Shown here: one piece after another, positions 36,324 through 45,082 of the stretch | Layout: each line of letters begins with the position of its first letter | How positions within the stretch are numbered: position 1 is the stretch's first letter | DNA from: an uncultured Flavobacterium sp. | GTDB lineage: Bacteria; Bacteroidota; Bacteroidia; Flavobacteriales; Flavobacteriaceae | Direction of reading: 5' to 3' | Length of the DNA: 64,000 nucleotides | NCBI GenBank assembly: GCA_937773775.1 | Contig: CALJVL010000008.1 | Span: forward strand, 62,001-126,000 | The notes under the pieces: generated by a model | Seen by the model: only the letters and a program-made list of their open reading frames with translations | What the model was told of the DNA's origin: nothing | Database searches by the model: none | Program-made: the position numbers and the translations under genes

Positions 36324-36482
36324 TTAAGAGTGACTATATACAGATGTTTTACCGTCGCTCATTAGTGACTTTGGTTTTTCATATTTATAGCAATTGCATG
36401 TTTTTTGCAGATTGTGATGCTCTGGGAAGGGCTTTTTGAGCTGACTCTTTTCTGCTCGCACTTGAACTGCAAAGTAGTTCAA
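36324..36482 (-). CDS. Short uncertain ORF (52 codons) in the intergenic gap
   Basis: Translated from a TTG at 36482 this gives MNYFAVQVRAEKSQ and so on, ending SLMSDGKTSVYSHS. It is below the ORF-track cut-off. It has no signal peptide or known domain. From memory, very similar short peptide sequences recur near other Flavobacterium genes, so this may be a dispersed repeat wrongly read as protein. The rest of the 36295-36617 gap shows nothing else. Confidence 0.25.
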   Translation of the reverse strand: MNYFAVQVRAEKSQLKKPFPEHHNLQKTCNCYKYEKPKSLMSDGKTSVYSHS

Positions 36483-36617
36483 TAGCCTTTGCTACGGATA
36501 TAATTTCTATTTTTTCAGTGGTATATAAATTTAACTAAAAATTTCATATTTACATTGAAAATATAGGTGAAGTGCTTTTTAAGTATTTGAAGATAATCGG
36601 ATTAAGACTTAAGTTAC

Positions 36618-37517
36618 TTAAGCGTTTACAGCCTCTACTTGAATTTTATCATCGTTTAGCATACTCTTTAGCATGTTCTCAATACCAGATTTTAACGTAA
36701 ATGTTGATGAAGGACAACCGCTACAAGCACCTTGAAGGATCACTTTTACAATTTTTTCTTGCTCATTGTAAGAATCAAAAATAATATTTCCTCCATCAGC
36801 TGCCACAGCAGGTTTTACATATTCTTCAAGGATATTGATGATTTGTTGCGAGGTAACATCCAACTTGTCAGAATTCTCATTTTTGTTTTCTTCTTGATTT
36901 TCTTTGGCTACAATTACGGTCTCGTCAAGCACAATTCCTCCATTTTCTATATACTGCTTAATGAAGCTTCTAATCTCTAGCGTGATCTCTTCCCAGTTGT
37001 TTACTTCATATTTTGTAACTGAAATGTAATTTTCATCAATAAAGACTTCTTTTACGTATGAAAACTTAAATAATTCTCTTGCTAAAGGAGAAGGAGCTGT
37101 TTGATCTATATTTTTAAACTCTATTGCTTTCTTAGTTAGCATGCGACTAACGACAAATTTTAAAGCCGCAGGATTAGGCGTTGTTTCACCGTAAACGGTT
37201 ATGGCTTGCTTTTTAGTTTTGTTTTCTTCGACTGCAATAATGATCCCTCCATTGTTAAGGAAAGTGTCAATTTGTTCCGCAACGGCATCTTTCACATCAT
37301 CCCATTCTACGATGCTATATTTCTCAATAGCTATAAAATTCCCGGAGATGTAAACCGTTTTTACGAAAGCTAAGTGAAATAACTTCTGCGCTAGAGGGGA
37401 TACTTTTGCATCATCAATATTTTTAAACTCATAACTTTCGTTTTGAGTAATAAAATCTTCGAATTCAAACTTTATTATAGTTGGGTTTTGCGTTTCTTTA
37501 ATGGTAACTTTTGTCAT
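36618..37517 (-). CDS. NifU-like Fe-S scaffold protein with duplicated Nfu N domain
   Basis: 299 residues. Two copies of the Nfu N-terminal domain (about 5-92 and 107-195; compare SPLAQKLFHLAFVKTVYISG with SPLARELFKFSYVKEVFIDE) precede a Glu/Asn-rich linker and a C-terminal NifU domain with the Fe-S ligand pair C265-S-G-C268 in GACSGCPS. It probably carries 4Fe-4S clusters to target proteins. Most bacterial Nfu proteins have one or no N domain. It is monocistronic with its own promoter. Confidence 0.93.
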   Translation of the reverse strand: MTKVTIKETQNPTIIKFEFEDFITQNESYEFKNIDDAKVSPLAQKLFHLAFVKTVYISGNFIAIEKYSIVEWDDVKDAVAEQIDTFLNNGGIIIAVEENKTKKQAITVYGETTPNPAALKFVVSRMLTKKAIEFKNIDQTAPSPLARELFKFSYVKEVFIDENYISVTKYEVNNWEEITLEIRSFIKQYIENGGIVLDETVIVAKENQEENKNENSDKLDVTSQQIINILEEYVKPAVAADGGNIIFDSYNEQEKIVKVILQGACSGCPSSTFTLKSGIENMLKSMLNDDKIQVEAVNA

Positions 37518-37535
37518 AATTTTTGTAAATTTCTA

Positions 37536-37543
37536 CAAATTTA
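37536..37543 (-). promoter_or_regulatory. Minus-strand -7 box (TAAATTTG) for the NifU gene
   Basis: Plus-strand CAAATTTA equals TAnnTTTG on the minus strand, 18 nt before the start codon. Confidence 0.5.
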
Positions 37544-37674
37544 GGAAAGTTATTTTGCACGAATAACTATATTTGATATAATAATGAATAAATTAACTTT
37601 ATTTTAGTTCTTCAGATGAATTTTGGATGATCTGTTCTTTTTCGCTAACGTTAAATTTAAATAATAGTATTTCA

Positions 37675-38673
37675 ATGCACATCAAAGTTAGAATTTTATT
37701 AGTGTTGTTTTTTGCTACATCTTATTCTTTTTCTCAAGATGGAATTCCTGTATACTCTGATTATTTGTCAGATAACTACTATTTGATTCATCCTTCGATG
37801 GCTGGTGCTCCAAATTGTGCCAAACTTAGACTCACCGGAAGGAAGCAGTGGCTTAGTCAGGATGACGCACCTGAACTTCAGACTTTAAGTTTTAACGGTA
37901 GGGTGAGTGAAAAAGCAGGAGCGGGAATCATTCTTTTTAATGATAAAAATGGGTATCATTCTCAAAAAGGAATCAAATTAACCTACGCCTACCATCTTAT
38001 GTTTTCGAGGGATGAAATTGATTTGAATCAATTGTCATTTGGTATAAGTGGTGGATTGATCCAGAGCCAGTTAGATGAGACGAGTTTTTTACAGTCTGGT
38101 GATTTTGACCCTATTATAAACGGTTTGATTGTTCAAGATGCTTCTTATTTTAATGTAGATTTTGGAGCTTCCTATAATTATTTGGATTTTTATGCACACG
38201 CAACTGTTCAGAATGCTATTGAAACCAAAAGAAAAATTTATACAGATTTCGAAAGTGCTAATTTGAGGAAATACTTATTGAGTTTCGGTTATGTCTTTGG
38301 GGATAGTGACAGAATATTACTAGAACCATCATTGCTGTTTCAAGTTGTTGATAAAACCAAAGAAAAATCTATAGATCTAAACATAAAAGCATACAAAAAT
38401 ATGAACTTCGGAAAAGTTTGGGGAGCCCTTTCTTACAGAAGAAGTTTTGATAGCGCTGAATATACTGATGGGAATGGGGTTTCTAAACAAAAACTGCAAT
38501 ACGTGACTCCGATTGTGGGGGTCAATTTGAATAAGTTTATGGTCGCCTATACATATTCGCATGTAATGGGTCCGATTAAGTTTGACACTGGAGGCTATCA
38601 CCAAATCACCTTGGGTGTTGATTTGTTCTGTAAGCCGGTTAAATACGAATGTAAGTGTCCAGCCATTAATTAA
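37675..38673 (+). CDS. PorP/SprF-family type IX secretion membrane protein
   Basis: 332 residues from the ATG at 37675, chosen because it begins a signal peptide (MHIKVRILLVLFFATSYSFSQ); the ORF-track start is 16 codons upstream in non-coding-like sequence. After cleavage come the family hallmarks YSDYLSDNYYLIHPSMAGAPNCAKLRLTGR (quoted in part: SMAGAPNCAKLRLTGRKQW) and a 14-strand barrel-like pattern ending in TLGVDLFCKPVKYECKC. PorP/SprF proteins help export or anchor particular T9SS substrates such as SprB. No large adhesin is adjacent, so it is an orphan here. Confidence 0.88.
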   Translation: MHIKVRILLVLFFATSYSFSQDGIPVYSDYLSDNYYLIHPSMAGAPNCAKLRLTGRKQWLSQDDAPELQTLSFNGRVSEKAGAGIILFNDKNGYHSQKGIKLTYAYHLMFSRDEIDLNQLSFGISGGLIQSQLDETSFLQSGDFDPIINGLIVQDASYFNVDFGASYNYLDFYAHATVQNAIETKRKIYTDFESANLRKYLLSFGYVFGDSDRILLEPSLLFQVVDKTKEKSIDLNIKAYKNMNFGKVWGALSYRRSFDSAEYTDGNGVSKQKLQYVTPIVGVNLNKFMVAYTYSHVMGPIKFDTGGYHQITLGVDLFCKPVKYECKCPAIN

Positions 38674-38691
38674 TTCTAACTTATATATTCA

Positions 38692-39207
38692 ATGTTAATA
38701 AAATCTGTGAAGGGGAAAACTCCCGTAATACCGAACGACTGTTACGTAGCCGAAAATGCAACTATTGTTGGAGACGTAAGTTTTGGTGACTCATGCAGTG
38801 TTTGGTTTAACGCAGTTATCAGAGGAGATGTCAACTTTATAAAAATTGGAAACAAGGTAAATATCCAAGACGGTGCTATAGTACATTGTACTTATAATAA
38901 ACATGCGACAATTATAGGGAACAACGTGTCAATTGGTCACAATGCCATCGTTCATGGTTGCACAATCCACGATAATGTTTTGATAGGGATGGGAGCCATA
39001 GTAATGGATAACTGCATAGTGCAGAGCAATTCTATTGTAGCAGCTGGAGCAGTAGTAACCCAAAATACAGTTATCGAATCTGGCTCCATTTGGGCAGGTG
39101 TTCCCGCCAAAAAGGTTAAGGAAATTGACCAATCTAATTTTGCAGGAGAAATTGCTCGTATATCAGATAATTATGTAATGTATTCTAGTTGGTTCAAAGA
39201 AGAATAG
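38692..39207 (+). CDS. Gamma-class carbonic anhydrase / hexapeptide-repeat protein
   Basis: A 171-residue left-handed beta-helix protein with repeated [IV]xGxx[AVS] turns (VGDVSFGDSCSVWFNAVIRGDV, IGNKVNIQDG). The three zinc histidines of gamma carbonic anhydrases appear in HCTYN, IGHNA and VHGC contexts. A trimer would hydrate CO2, although many relatives (YrdA, PaaY) have weak or other activity. It starts 18 nt after the PorP gene and may be co-transcribed. Confidence 0.88.
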   Translation: MLIKSVKGKTPVIPNDCYVAENATIVGDVSFGDSCSVWFNAVIRGDVNFIKIGNKVNIQDGAIVHCTYNKHATIIGNNVSIGHNAIVHGCTIHDNVLIGMGAIVMDNCIVQSNSIVAAGAVVTQNTVIESGSIWAGVPAKKVKEIDQSNFAGEIARISDNYVMYSSWFKEE

Positions 39208-39218
39208 TTTAAAAAGTG

Positions 39219-39998
39219 CTAAAAATCTTTTTCAATAACTTCGTATTTACTTTCTAGAATTCCCCTAAGTACTTTCGGATTACTGTTGGTGTAAAAGACA
39301 GCTTCGTTTGAAGGTATTGAAGAAAGTCCGACTTGATCTTCTAGTATCTTTTGTGTTTGTTTGGCAACCGCTCGGCCTGAATCAATAATTTGGATATGCT
39401 TCGGCAGAATGTTCTTTATTTGTGGGATAAGATACGGATAGTGGCTACAACCTAGCACTAAATAATCGATATTCGCTTCAATCATTGGGGTTAAGTAGGA
39501 GTGGAGAAGTTTTGTCATTTCGGTTGAATTCATATTCCCGTTCTCAATTAACTGCACTAATCCATTGCCTACTTGTTCTACTATTTTAGTATTACGAAAC
39601 ATTTCGGTTGTCTTATTGAATAGTTCGCTGTTTAATGTTCCTTGAGTAGCTAGGATTCCTATAATCTGAGTCTTAGAATTTGCTACTGCAGGTTTTAAGG
39701 CGGGCTCGATACCAATGAATGGAACACGATACTTTTCTCTTAATTCCCTTATAGCATTTGTGGTTGCTGTGTTACAGGCAACAACAATTAGTTTGCAGCC
39801 CATTTCGAGCAGTAGGTCAGTGTTCTTTTTGCTTAACCCAATAATCTCTTTTTTGGATTTTTGTCCGTAAGGTGCATTCTTGCTGTCGGCCAAGTATATT
39901 GTTTTTTCATTCGGAAGCAAACTATGGATTTCTTTCCAAATTGAAGTGCCTCCAATGCCTGAGTCGAAAATGCCTATCGGTTTATTATTATCCATCAA
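39219..39998 (-). CDS. murI: Glutamate racemase
   Basis: A 259-residue cofactor-independent racemase supplying D-glutamate for peptidoglycan. The N-terminal IGIFDSGIGGTS and the catalytic cysteines in VACNTATT and LGCSHYPYL are present. The start may be either of two adjacent Met codons (39998 or 39995). A -7 box ends only 3 nt upstream of the first, implying a leaderless or near-leaderless mRNA. It is separated from the ompH genes by their terminator. Confidence 0.96.
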   Translation of the reverse strand: MMDNNKPIGIFDSGIGGTSIWKEIHSLLPNEKTIYLADSKNAPYGQKSKKEIIGLSKKNTDLLLEMGCKLIVVACNTATTNAIRELREKYRVPFIGIEPALKPAVANSKTQIIGILATQGTLNSELFNKTTEMFRNTKIVEQVGNGLVQLIENGNMNSTEMTKLLHSYLTPMIEANIDYLVLGCSHYPYLIPQIKNILPKHIQIIDSGRAVAKQTQKILEDQVGLSSIPSNEAVFYTNSNPKVLRGILESKYEVIEKDF

Positions 39999-40000
39999 AA

Positions 40001-40008
40001 CAAAGTTA
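40001..40008 (-). promoter_or_regulatory. Minus-strand -7 box (TAACTTTG) at murI
   Basis: Plus-strand CAAAGTTA equals TAnnTTTG on the minus strand. It abuts the murI start codon, so transcription would begin at or within the first codons. Confidence 0.4.
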
Positions 40009-40045
40009 AGTTCTCTGGCTTATATATCCTAAATAATTTTATTAC

Positions 40046-40085
40046 AAAAAAAACCGCTCGATCCTTGATTTTGGATGAGCGGTTT
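40046..40085 (-). terminator. Terminator of the porG-uppS-bamA-ompH operon
   Basis: Read on the minus strand, AAACCGCTC pairs with GAGCGGTTT, with an inner ATCC/GGAT extension, followed by a run of T residues. Confidence 0.9.
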
Positions 40086-40110
40086 ATTAAAATATATTGG
40101 TTTGTATCTA

Positions 40111-40611
40111 CTAGAAACCTAAATCTTTTTTTATGTCAGCAGTCAAGTTTGGACCGTCCGCAAGTAAAAGAGTTGAACCGTCTAATACATATTGGAATCC
40201 TTTCGCTTTTCCTACTTTTTGTATTGAAGCTCTCACTTTTTCCATTAGTGGTTTTACAATATCAGATTCTTTTTGTTGTAATTCTTTTTGAGCGTTGTCT
40301 CTAAAGTCTACAATTCTTTTCTGCATGTCTTGAACTTCTTTAGAACGATCACCGTTTATTAAATCAGTAACAGTAGCAGACTCTGCTTCGTATTTTTTTA
40401 GTTTTGCTTGGTATTCTTCAACCATTTTTTTATAATCGGAATCATATGTTCCGCTTAACTGTTCTAGTTGTTTTTGAGCGTCTAGCATTGCTGGCATTTT
40501 TGCCATAATTTCACTTACATCAACATGTGCTGTCTTGGCTTGTGCATTAATAGTTTGATTTGCTCCGAAAATAAATAGTGCAGCAATTAATAAAGTTTTA
40601 ATTTGTTTCAT
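40111..40611 (-). CDS. OmpH/Skp-family periplasmic chaperone (shorter copy)
   Basis: 166 residues with a signal peptide (MKQIKTLLIAALFIFGANQTINAQ). The mature part begins with the Skp trimerisation strand (TAHVDVSEIMAKMP), continues as a coiled-coil arm rich in K/E/Q (about 45-125), and ends with the strand FQYVLDGSTLLLADG. It holds unfolded outer-membrane proteins on the way to BamA, encoded two genes upstream in the same operon. A terminator follows. Confidence 0.94.
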   Translation of the reverse strand: MKQIKTLLIAALFIFGANQTINAQAKTAHVDVSEIMAKMPAMLDAQKQLEQLSGTYDSDYKKMVEEYQAKLKKYEAESATVTDLINGDRSKEVQDMQKRIVDFRDNAQKELQQKESDIVKPLMEKVRASIQKVGKAKGFQYVLDGSTLLLADGPNLTADIKKDLGF

Positions 40612-40636
40612 CGTTTTTAAAATATTAAGTAATTAA

Positions 40637-41641
40637 TTATTGTTTTAGTTTAATTTGTTCTTCTCTCGATTTTTTTATGGAATCTCGAACTTCAATTGTT
40701 TGTATTCGCCTTTCTTCCACTGCCCTTTTACGGTCTTCAATCACTTTCTTGCGATCTTCTAATACCTTTGCCCTTTCATCAATTTGATTTTGTTTGGCCT
40801 CTTCAACCGCAGATTTTGCAGCATCCTTGTCATCAGTTATAGTTGCTTTTTTGCTGTCCTCAATAGTAGAGTCAGAAACCGTGCCATTTTTTTGAGCTTC
40901 TCTATCCGCGATTATTTGTTTGCGTTTTTCATCAGCTGCTTGTTTCTTTTCCTCTTGGGCTAATTTTCGATCAGCGATGATTTTATCTCTTGCATTTTTT
41001 TTCTCTTCTAGCGCTTTTTGTCGCTCAGCTAATGCTGGGTTTTCATCAACTGCGTCTTCTTTGCTCTCTTTGGCATCTTCAGCTTCAATTTGTTTCTTTG
41101 TAAGCTCTTCCCGTTTTTCTGCCCTATTTAAAACCCGTAATACCTGATCGCTAAGGTCGAGCCTTTTTGCTGAAAAAAGCATCGTTAAATCGGATGATTT
41201 ATCAAATATGAAATCATACCTTTTTGCTTCCGCAATATCCTGTACTGCGGTAAATACTTGATCTTGGATTGGCTTTACCAATATAGATTTCTGCGTCATC
41301 AAAAGCCCATAGGGGCCAAATCTTTTTTGCTGAAAATCTAACATTTCGTTTTCAAGAAAGTCGATTTCCAGTTCTCTTTCTTCGATTAGTCCTTTCGTTA
41401 ATAATGCTTTTTCTGATTTGAGGGCTTCTTTTATTTTATCAATTTCTATTTTTTTGGATTCGATTTCTTGTTTCCATTTTTGCGCTTTTTGTTCTAATTG
41501 GACATTAGCTTCGGTATAGTTTGGTACGTTTTGTAAAATGTACTCCATATCGATGTAGCCTATTTTCGTTCCTCTGGTTTGTGATTGAATAGTGTTTACT
41601 AAAATCAACGTTAAAATCGGAATTAAAAAATGTTTTCTCAT
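40637..41641 (-). CDS. OmpH/Skp-family periplasmic chaperone (long copy with charged C-terminal coil)
   Basis: 334 residues. A signal peptide (LIPILTLILVNTIQSQ) precedes a Skp core (KIGYIDMEYILQNVPNY to YDFIFDKSSDLTMLFS, about 25-175). An additional C-terminal half is almost entirely Lys/Glu/Asp/Arg-rich coiled coil (KKNARDKIIADRKLAQEEKK and similar), unlike the neighbouring copy. It probably works with BamA in outer-membrane protein assembly. The extension may lengthen the tentacle or bind peptidoglycan or partners; unknown. Confidence 0.92.
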   Translation of the reverse strand: MRKHFLIPILTLILVNTIQSQTRGTKIGYIDMEYILQNVPNYTEANVQLEQKAQKWKQEIESKKIEIDKIKEALKSEKALLTKGLIEERELEIDFLENEMLDFQQKRFGPYGLLMTQKSILVKPIQDQVFTAVQDIAEAKRYDFIFDKSSDLTMLFSAKRLDLSDQVLRVLNRAEKREELTKKQIEAEDAKESKEDAVDENPALAERQKALEEKKNARDKIIADRKLAQEEKKQAADEKRKQIIADREAQKNGTVSDSTIEDSKKATITDDKDAAKSAVEEAKQNQIDERAKVLEDRKKVIEDRKRAVEERRIQTIEVRDSIKKSREEQIKLKQ

Positions 41642-41675
41642 AGCCTTTGATATTAGAAAATCTTAATGCATTCTT

Positions 41676-44330
41676 TTAAAATTGTTGTCCAATAATGAAA
41701 TGTGTTTCCCATCCATTTGGTTGTGTTTGCCCGGGCAGTGCATCAAAACCTTTAGCGAAATCGATACCCAATAATCCAAATGCTGGCATAAACACACGTA
41801 AACCTACTCCTGCGGATCTATTCAATGTAAATGGATTATAACTTTTAAAATCTTCATATGAAGAACCTGCTTCCAAAAATGCCAATGCATATATAGATGC
41901 AGATGACTTCAATGTTATAGGGTAACGCATTTCTAATGAAAACTTATTGTATACCGTTGCTCCAAGTTGTTCTCCAGCATTATTTATGGGTGTTAACGAG
42001 TTGTTTGGGTATCCTCTCAATTGTACCGTTTCTCTTCCATCCATTGCGAAATTTGCTAGTCCATCTCCCCCTACATAGAACCTTTCAAAAGGAACGATGC
42101 CTCTGTCCTGATTGTAGGCGCCTAAGAAACCGAATTCCGTGAGCGTTCGCAGTACTAATTTACCATAAACTTTAGTATACCAGTCGGCTTTAAATTTTAT
42201 TTTGTAATATTCTAACCAATTGAATTTCTCTTGATCCACTTTTGCAGGGTCAGCAGCTGCTTCTTGAAAAGTAAATACTTTGTTACCTGCAGCATCAATG
42301 TAATCACCTATACTAACTGTATTTCCGTTTGCATCGACTTGATTCGACCTGTCTACAGTATTTTTTAATTTATATTCTTCTTTATCTCCTAAGGCGGCAT
42401 AGTCTATCCCATTTATTAATGAGTAGGGTGGAGTTAATTTAGCAGAAAGGCTAAATTCTGAACCATAGGTCGGAAAAATTGGGTTTACTCCTTTATTATT
42501 TCTAGTTAATCCAATTGTATATGCAAAATTTCTCGAAGCTCCGTTTCCAAATGTAAACAATCCAGTATTGTAGTTTTGCAAATCATAATGTTGGTAGCTT
42601 ACCGATTGTGATAATACAAAAAAGTCATCCGGCACAGTCAATCTTTTAGCTAATCCAACAGATAAAGTTAATATGTTAAAACTTTTTTCCTTGTCTACTC
42701 TTTGAGTTATAAAATCATTCAAGAATTGTTTGCTGTATGAGATGGAAGAACTAAATTGGACTGGTTTTTTTTGTCCGAACCAAGGTTCTGAAAATGACAT
42801 ACTGTACGTTTGGAAAAAGGTACTAGCTTGCAACCGTAGTGATACTTTTTGTCCGTCACCCATAGGTAAAGGTTTGTAAGCTTCTTTGTTGAATATATTT
42901 CTGGCAGAAAAATTGTTAAATGACAACCCTACTGTTCCGATGAAACCACCACCACCATAACCCCCTTGAAGTTCGATCTGGCTAGAGCCCTTTTCTACAA
43001 GTTGATATTCAATATCCACAGTACCTGCAGCAGCGTCTACATTTTTGAAGTCAGGGTTTATTGCTTCAGGGTCAAAAAACCCTAATTGTCCGATTTCACG
43101 AATGGTTCTTATAAGTAATTCTTTATTGTATTTTTCCCCAGGCTTTGTTCTCAATTCCCTGTAAATTACACGGTCATTTGTTTTGTCGTTTCCAACAACT
43201 GTAATTTTATTGAAGTATGCTAATGGTCCTTCATTTACCCTTATTTCGAAATCAATAGTATCGTTTACTGTTTTAACTTCCACTGCATTAACAGTCGAGA
43301 ATAAATAACCGCTATTTTGGTATAAATTTGTAATGTCTTCGCCGTCAGGTTTTGATTTATCCGCAATTCTTTTTTCAAGAAGGACGCCATTGTAGGTTTC
43401 TCCTTTTTTGACACCTAGCATTCGGCCCAATGACTGATCTGAATAAACGGTATTTCCTAAAAACTTAACATTTCCAAAATAATATTTATTTCCTTCTTCT
43501 ACATTTATATTTATAAATAATGCGTTTTTGTTTTTATTGTAGGTGATGGAATCAGATAGTATTCTAGCATCTCTATATCCTTGCTCTTTATAGGACGCAA
43601 TGACTTTTTCTAGGTCTGTTTTGTACTTTTCTTTTATGAATTTTGAAGCTTTCAAAATTCGAAAGATATTTTTTTGCTTGGTATCTTTCATGGACTTTCG
43701 TAAACTTCTGTCAGATATTTTTTCGTTGCCAATAAAATTAATTTCGTTAATTTTTATTTTTTCACCCTTATCAACGTTTACAACCATATTTACTTGGTTC
43801 ACTGTTGATGTGTCTTTAGCAACGTTTATGTTTACTTTTGTATTGTAGTAACCATCTTTTTTATATTTGTTTTCTATGTAGTTTTTTGTTGTAGTAATAA
43901 GGTTTTCATTCACAACTTTGCTTTTTGTCAAGCCGTTGTCTTTAATTAAAGCGTCAGTTTTATTTTTTTTAATACCAACGAACTTGACGTTACCTAGTTT
44001 AGGTAGTTCATTAATTTCCAAATCAAGATATATGCTATCGTTTTGGATTCTGTTTACATAAAATGAAATCTCATCAAAAAGACCTAGTTTCCCCAGTTTT
44101 TTTATTGCGTTACTTATTTGCTCCCCAGGGACCGTAATTTCTTGCCCTTTTTCAAGACCGGCAAAAGTAACAACCGTTTGGTCATTGAAACTGATTTTGT
44201 TGGTTAGTACAACGTCGGCTAGTATGTATTTTTTACCTTGATCAAAAGGAACTCTGTCTTGAGCTTTTATCTGTGAAAAACTTCCCAAAATAAGTAGGGT
44301 AAGGACTGCTTTTATACTTTTATTCAACAC
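41676..44330 (-). CDS. bamA: Outer membrane protein assembly factor BamA
   Basis: About 884 residues from GTG at 44330 (LNKSIKAVLTLLILGSFSQIKAQ, a signal peptide). The ORF-track start at 44462 lies inside uppS; another GTG at 44354 is possible. The N-terminal half contains five POTRA domains (for example GLEKGQEITVPGEQISNAIKKL and GNEKISDRSLRKSM). The C-terminal barrel carries the conserved VRGYP-like turn as QLRGYPNNSL and ends HFIIGQQF with a terminal aromatic. It folds and inserts outer-membrane barrels and is essential. It lies 7 nt downstream of uppS. Confidence 0.95.
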   Translation of the reverse strand: MLNKSIKAVLTLLILGSFSQIKAQDRVPFDQGKKYILADVVLTNKISFNDQTVVTFAGLEKGQEITVPGEQISNAIKKLGKLGLFDEISFYVNRIQNDSIYLDLEINELPKLGNVKFVGIKKNKTDALIKDNGLTKSKVVNENLITTTKNYIENKYKKDGYYNTKVNINVAKDTSTVNQVNMVVNVDKGEKIKINEINFIGNEKISDRSLRKSMKDTKQKNIFRILKASKFIKEKYKTDLEKVIASYKEQGYRDARILSDSITYNKNKNALFININVEEGNKYYFGNVKFLGNTVYSDQSLGRMLGVKKGETYNGVLLEKRIADKSKPDGEDITNLYQNSGYLFSTVNAVEVKTVNDTIDFEIRVNEGPLAYFNKITVVGNDKTNDRVIYRELRTKPGEKYNKELLIRTIREIGQLGFFDPEAINPDFKNVDAAAGTVDIEYQLVEKGSSQIELQGGYGGGGFIGTVGLSFNNFSARNIFNKEAYKPLPMGDGQKVSLRLQASTFFQTYSMSFSEPWFGQKKPVQFSSSISYSKQFLNDFITQRVDKEKSFNILTLSVGLAKRLTVPDDFFVLSQSVSYQHYDLQNYNTGLFTFGNGASRNFAYTIGLTRNNKGVNPIFPTYGSEFSLSAKLTPPYSLINGIDYAALGDKEEYKLKNTVDRSNQVDANGNTVSIGDYIDAAGNKVFTFQEAAADPAKVDQEKFNWLEYYKIKFKADWYTKVYGKLVLRTLTEFGFLGAYNQDRGIVPFERFYVGGDGLANFAMDGRETVQLRGYPNNSLTPINNAGEQLGATVYNKFSLEMRYPITLKSSASIYALAFLEAGSSYEDFKSYNPFTLNRSAGVGLRVFMPAFGLLGIDFAKGFDALPGQTQPNGWETHFIIGQQF

Positions 44331-44337
44331 TAAAAAA

Positions 44338-45078
44338 TTATTTAATTTGTTCACTTGTTTTTCCAAATCTACGTTCTCTTTTTTGATAACTAATGATAGC
44401 CTCATATAAATCATCTTCTTTAAAGTCTGGCCACAATATATCAGTAAAATACAATTCTGCATAGGCTATTTGCCACAGCAGAAAATTACTTATCCTATGT
44501 TCTCCACTTGTTCTTATTAATAAATCAACGTCCGGTAAATTTTGCGTGTAAAGATGCTCATTTATAATGGAATCGTCAATAGAGTCTGTTGAAATTATAT
44601 TATTTTTAACTTTATCACTGATGTTTTTTACGGCGTTTATAATTTCTTCCCTTGATCCATAACTCAATGCCAGAGTTAAAGTCATCTTGGTATTTTTTTT
44701 TGTTTTTTCAATCACATCAAGAAGTTCTTTTTGAGCGGATTTTGGCATTTTCTCCAAATTTCCAATCGTGTTCAACTTGATGTTGTTGCTTTGTAATGTT
44801 ACAAGTTCTTTTTTTAATGATTTGATTAATATTTTCATTAAAGCGTCAACTTCTAGCTTAGGTCTGTTCCAGTTCTCGGTAGAGAATGCGTAGAGAGTGA
44901 GATTTTCTATGCCTAATCTTGCGCTAGTTTCAATTATGATTTTTACGGATTTTGTCCCGCTCTCATGACCAAAAGCCCTTAAGAATCCTTGTTGTTTAGC
45001 CCAACGCCCATTTCCGTCCATAATGATGGCTAAATGTCGAGGTAAATTATTTGTGTCTATTTTTTGAAGTAAATCCAT
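44338..45078 (-). CDS. uppS: Undecaprenyl diphosphate synthase
   Basis: 246 residues from the Met at 45078 (MDLLQKIDTNNLPRHLAIIMDG), chosen because the longer ORF version overlaps porG. The cis-prenyltransferase hallmarks are IIMDGNGRWAK with the catalytic Asp, LTLYAFSTENWNRP, and LLIRTSGEHRISNFLLWQ near the C-terminus. It makes the C55 carrier lipid for peptidoglycan and surface glycans. It sits between porG and bamA, spaced 4 and 7 nt. Confidence 0.96.
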   Translation of the reverse strand: MDLLQKIDTNNLPRHLAIIMDGNGRWAKQQGFLRAFGHESGTKSVKIIIETSARLGIENLTLYAFSTENWNRPKLEVDALMKILIKSLKKELVTLQSNNIKLNTIGNLEKMPKSAQKELLDVIEKTKKNTKMTLTLALSYGSREEIINAVKNISDKVKNNIISTDSIDDSIINEHLYTQNLPDVDLLIRTSGEHRISNFLLWQIAYAELYFTDILWPDFKEDDLYEAIISYQKRERRFGKTSEQIK

Positions 45079-45082
45079 TTTT

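Noticed and set aside
40065-40304. 79-residue plus-strand ORF over the ompH 3' end
   Set aside because: Antisense to ompH and across its terminator; no recognisable protein features.
40960-41110. Repetitive K/E codons in the long ompH gene as a tandem repeat
   Set aside because: The similarity is coiled-coil composition rather than repeated DNA units.
44331-44462. Longer bamA reading frame beginning inside uppS
   Set aside because: It would overlap uppS by 120 nt and bury the signal peptide; GTG at 44330 or 44354 fits better.
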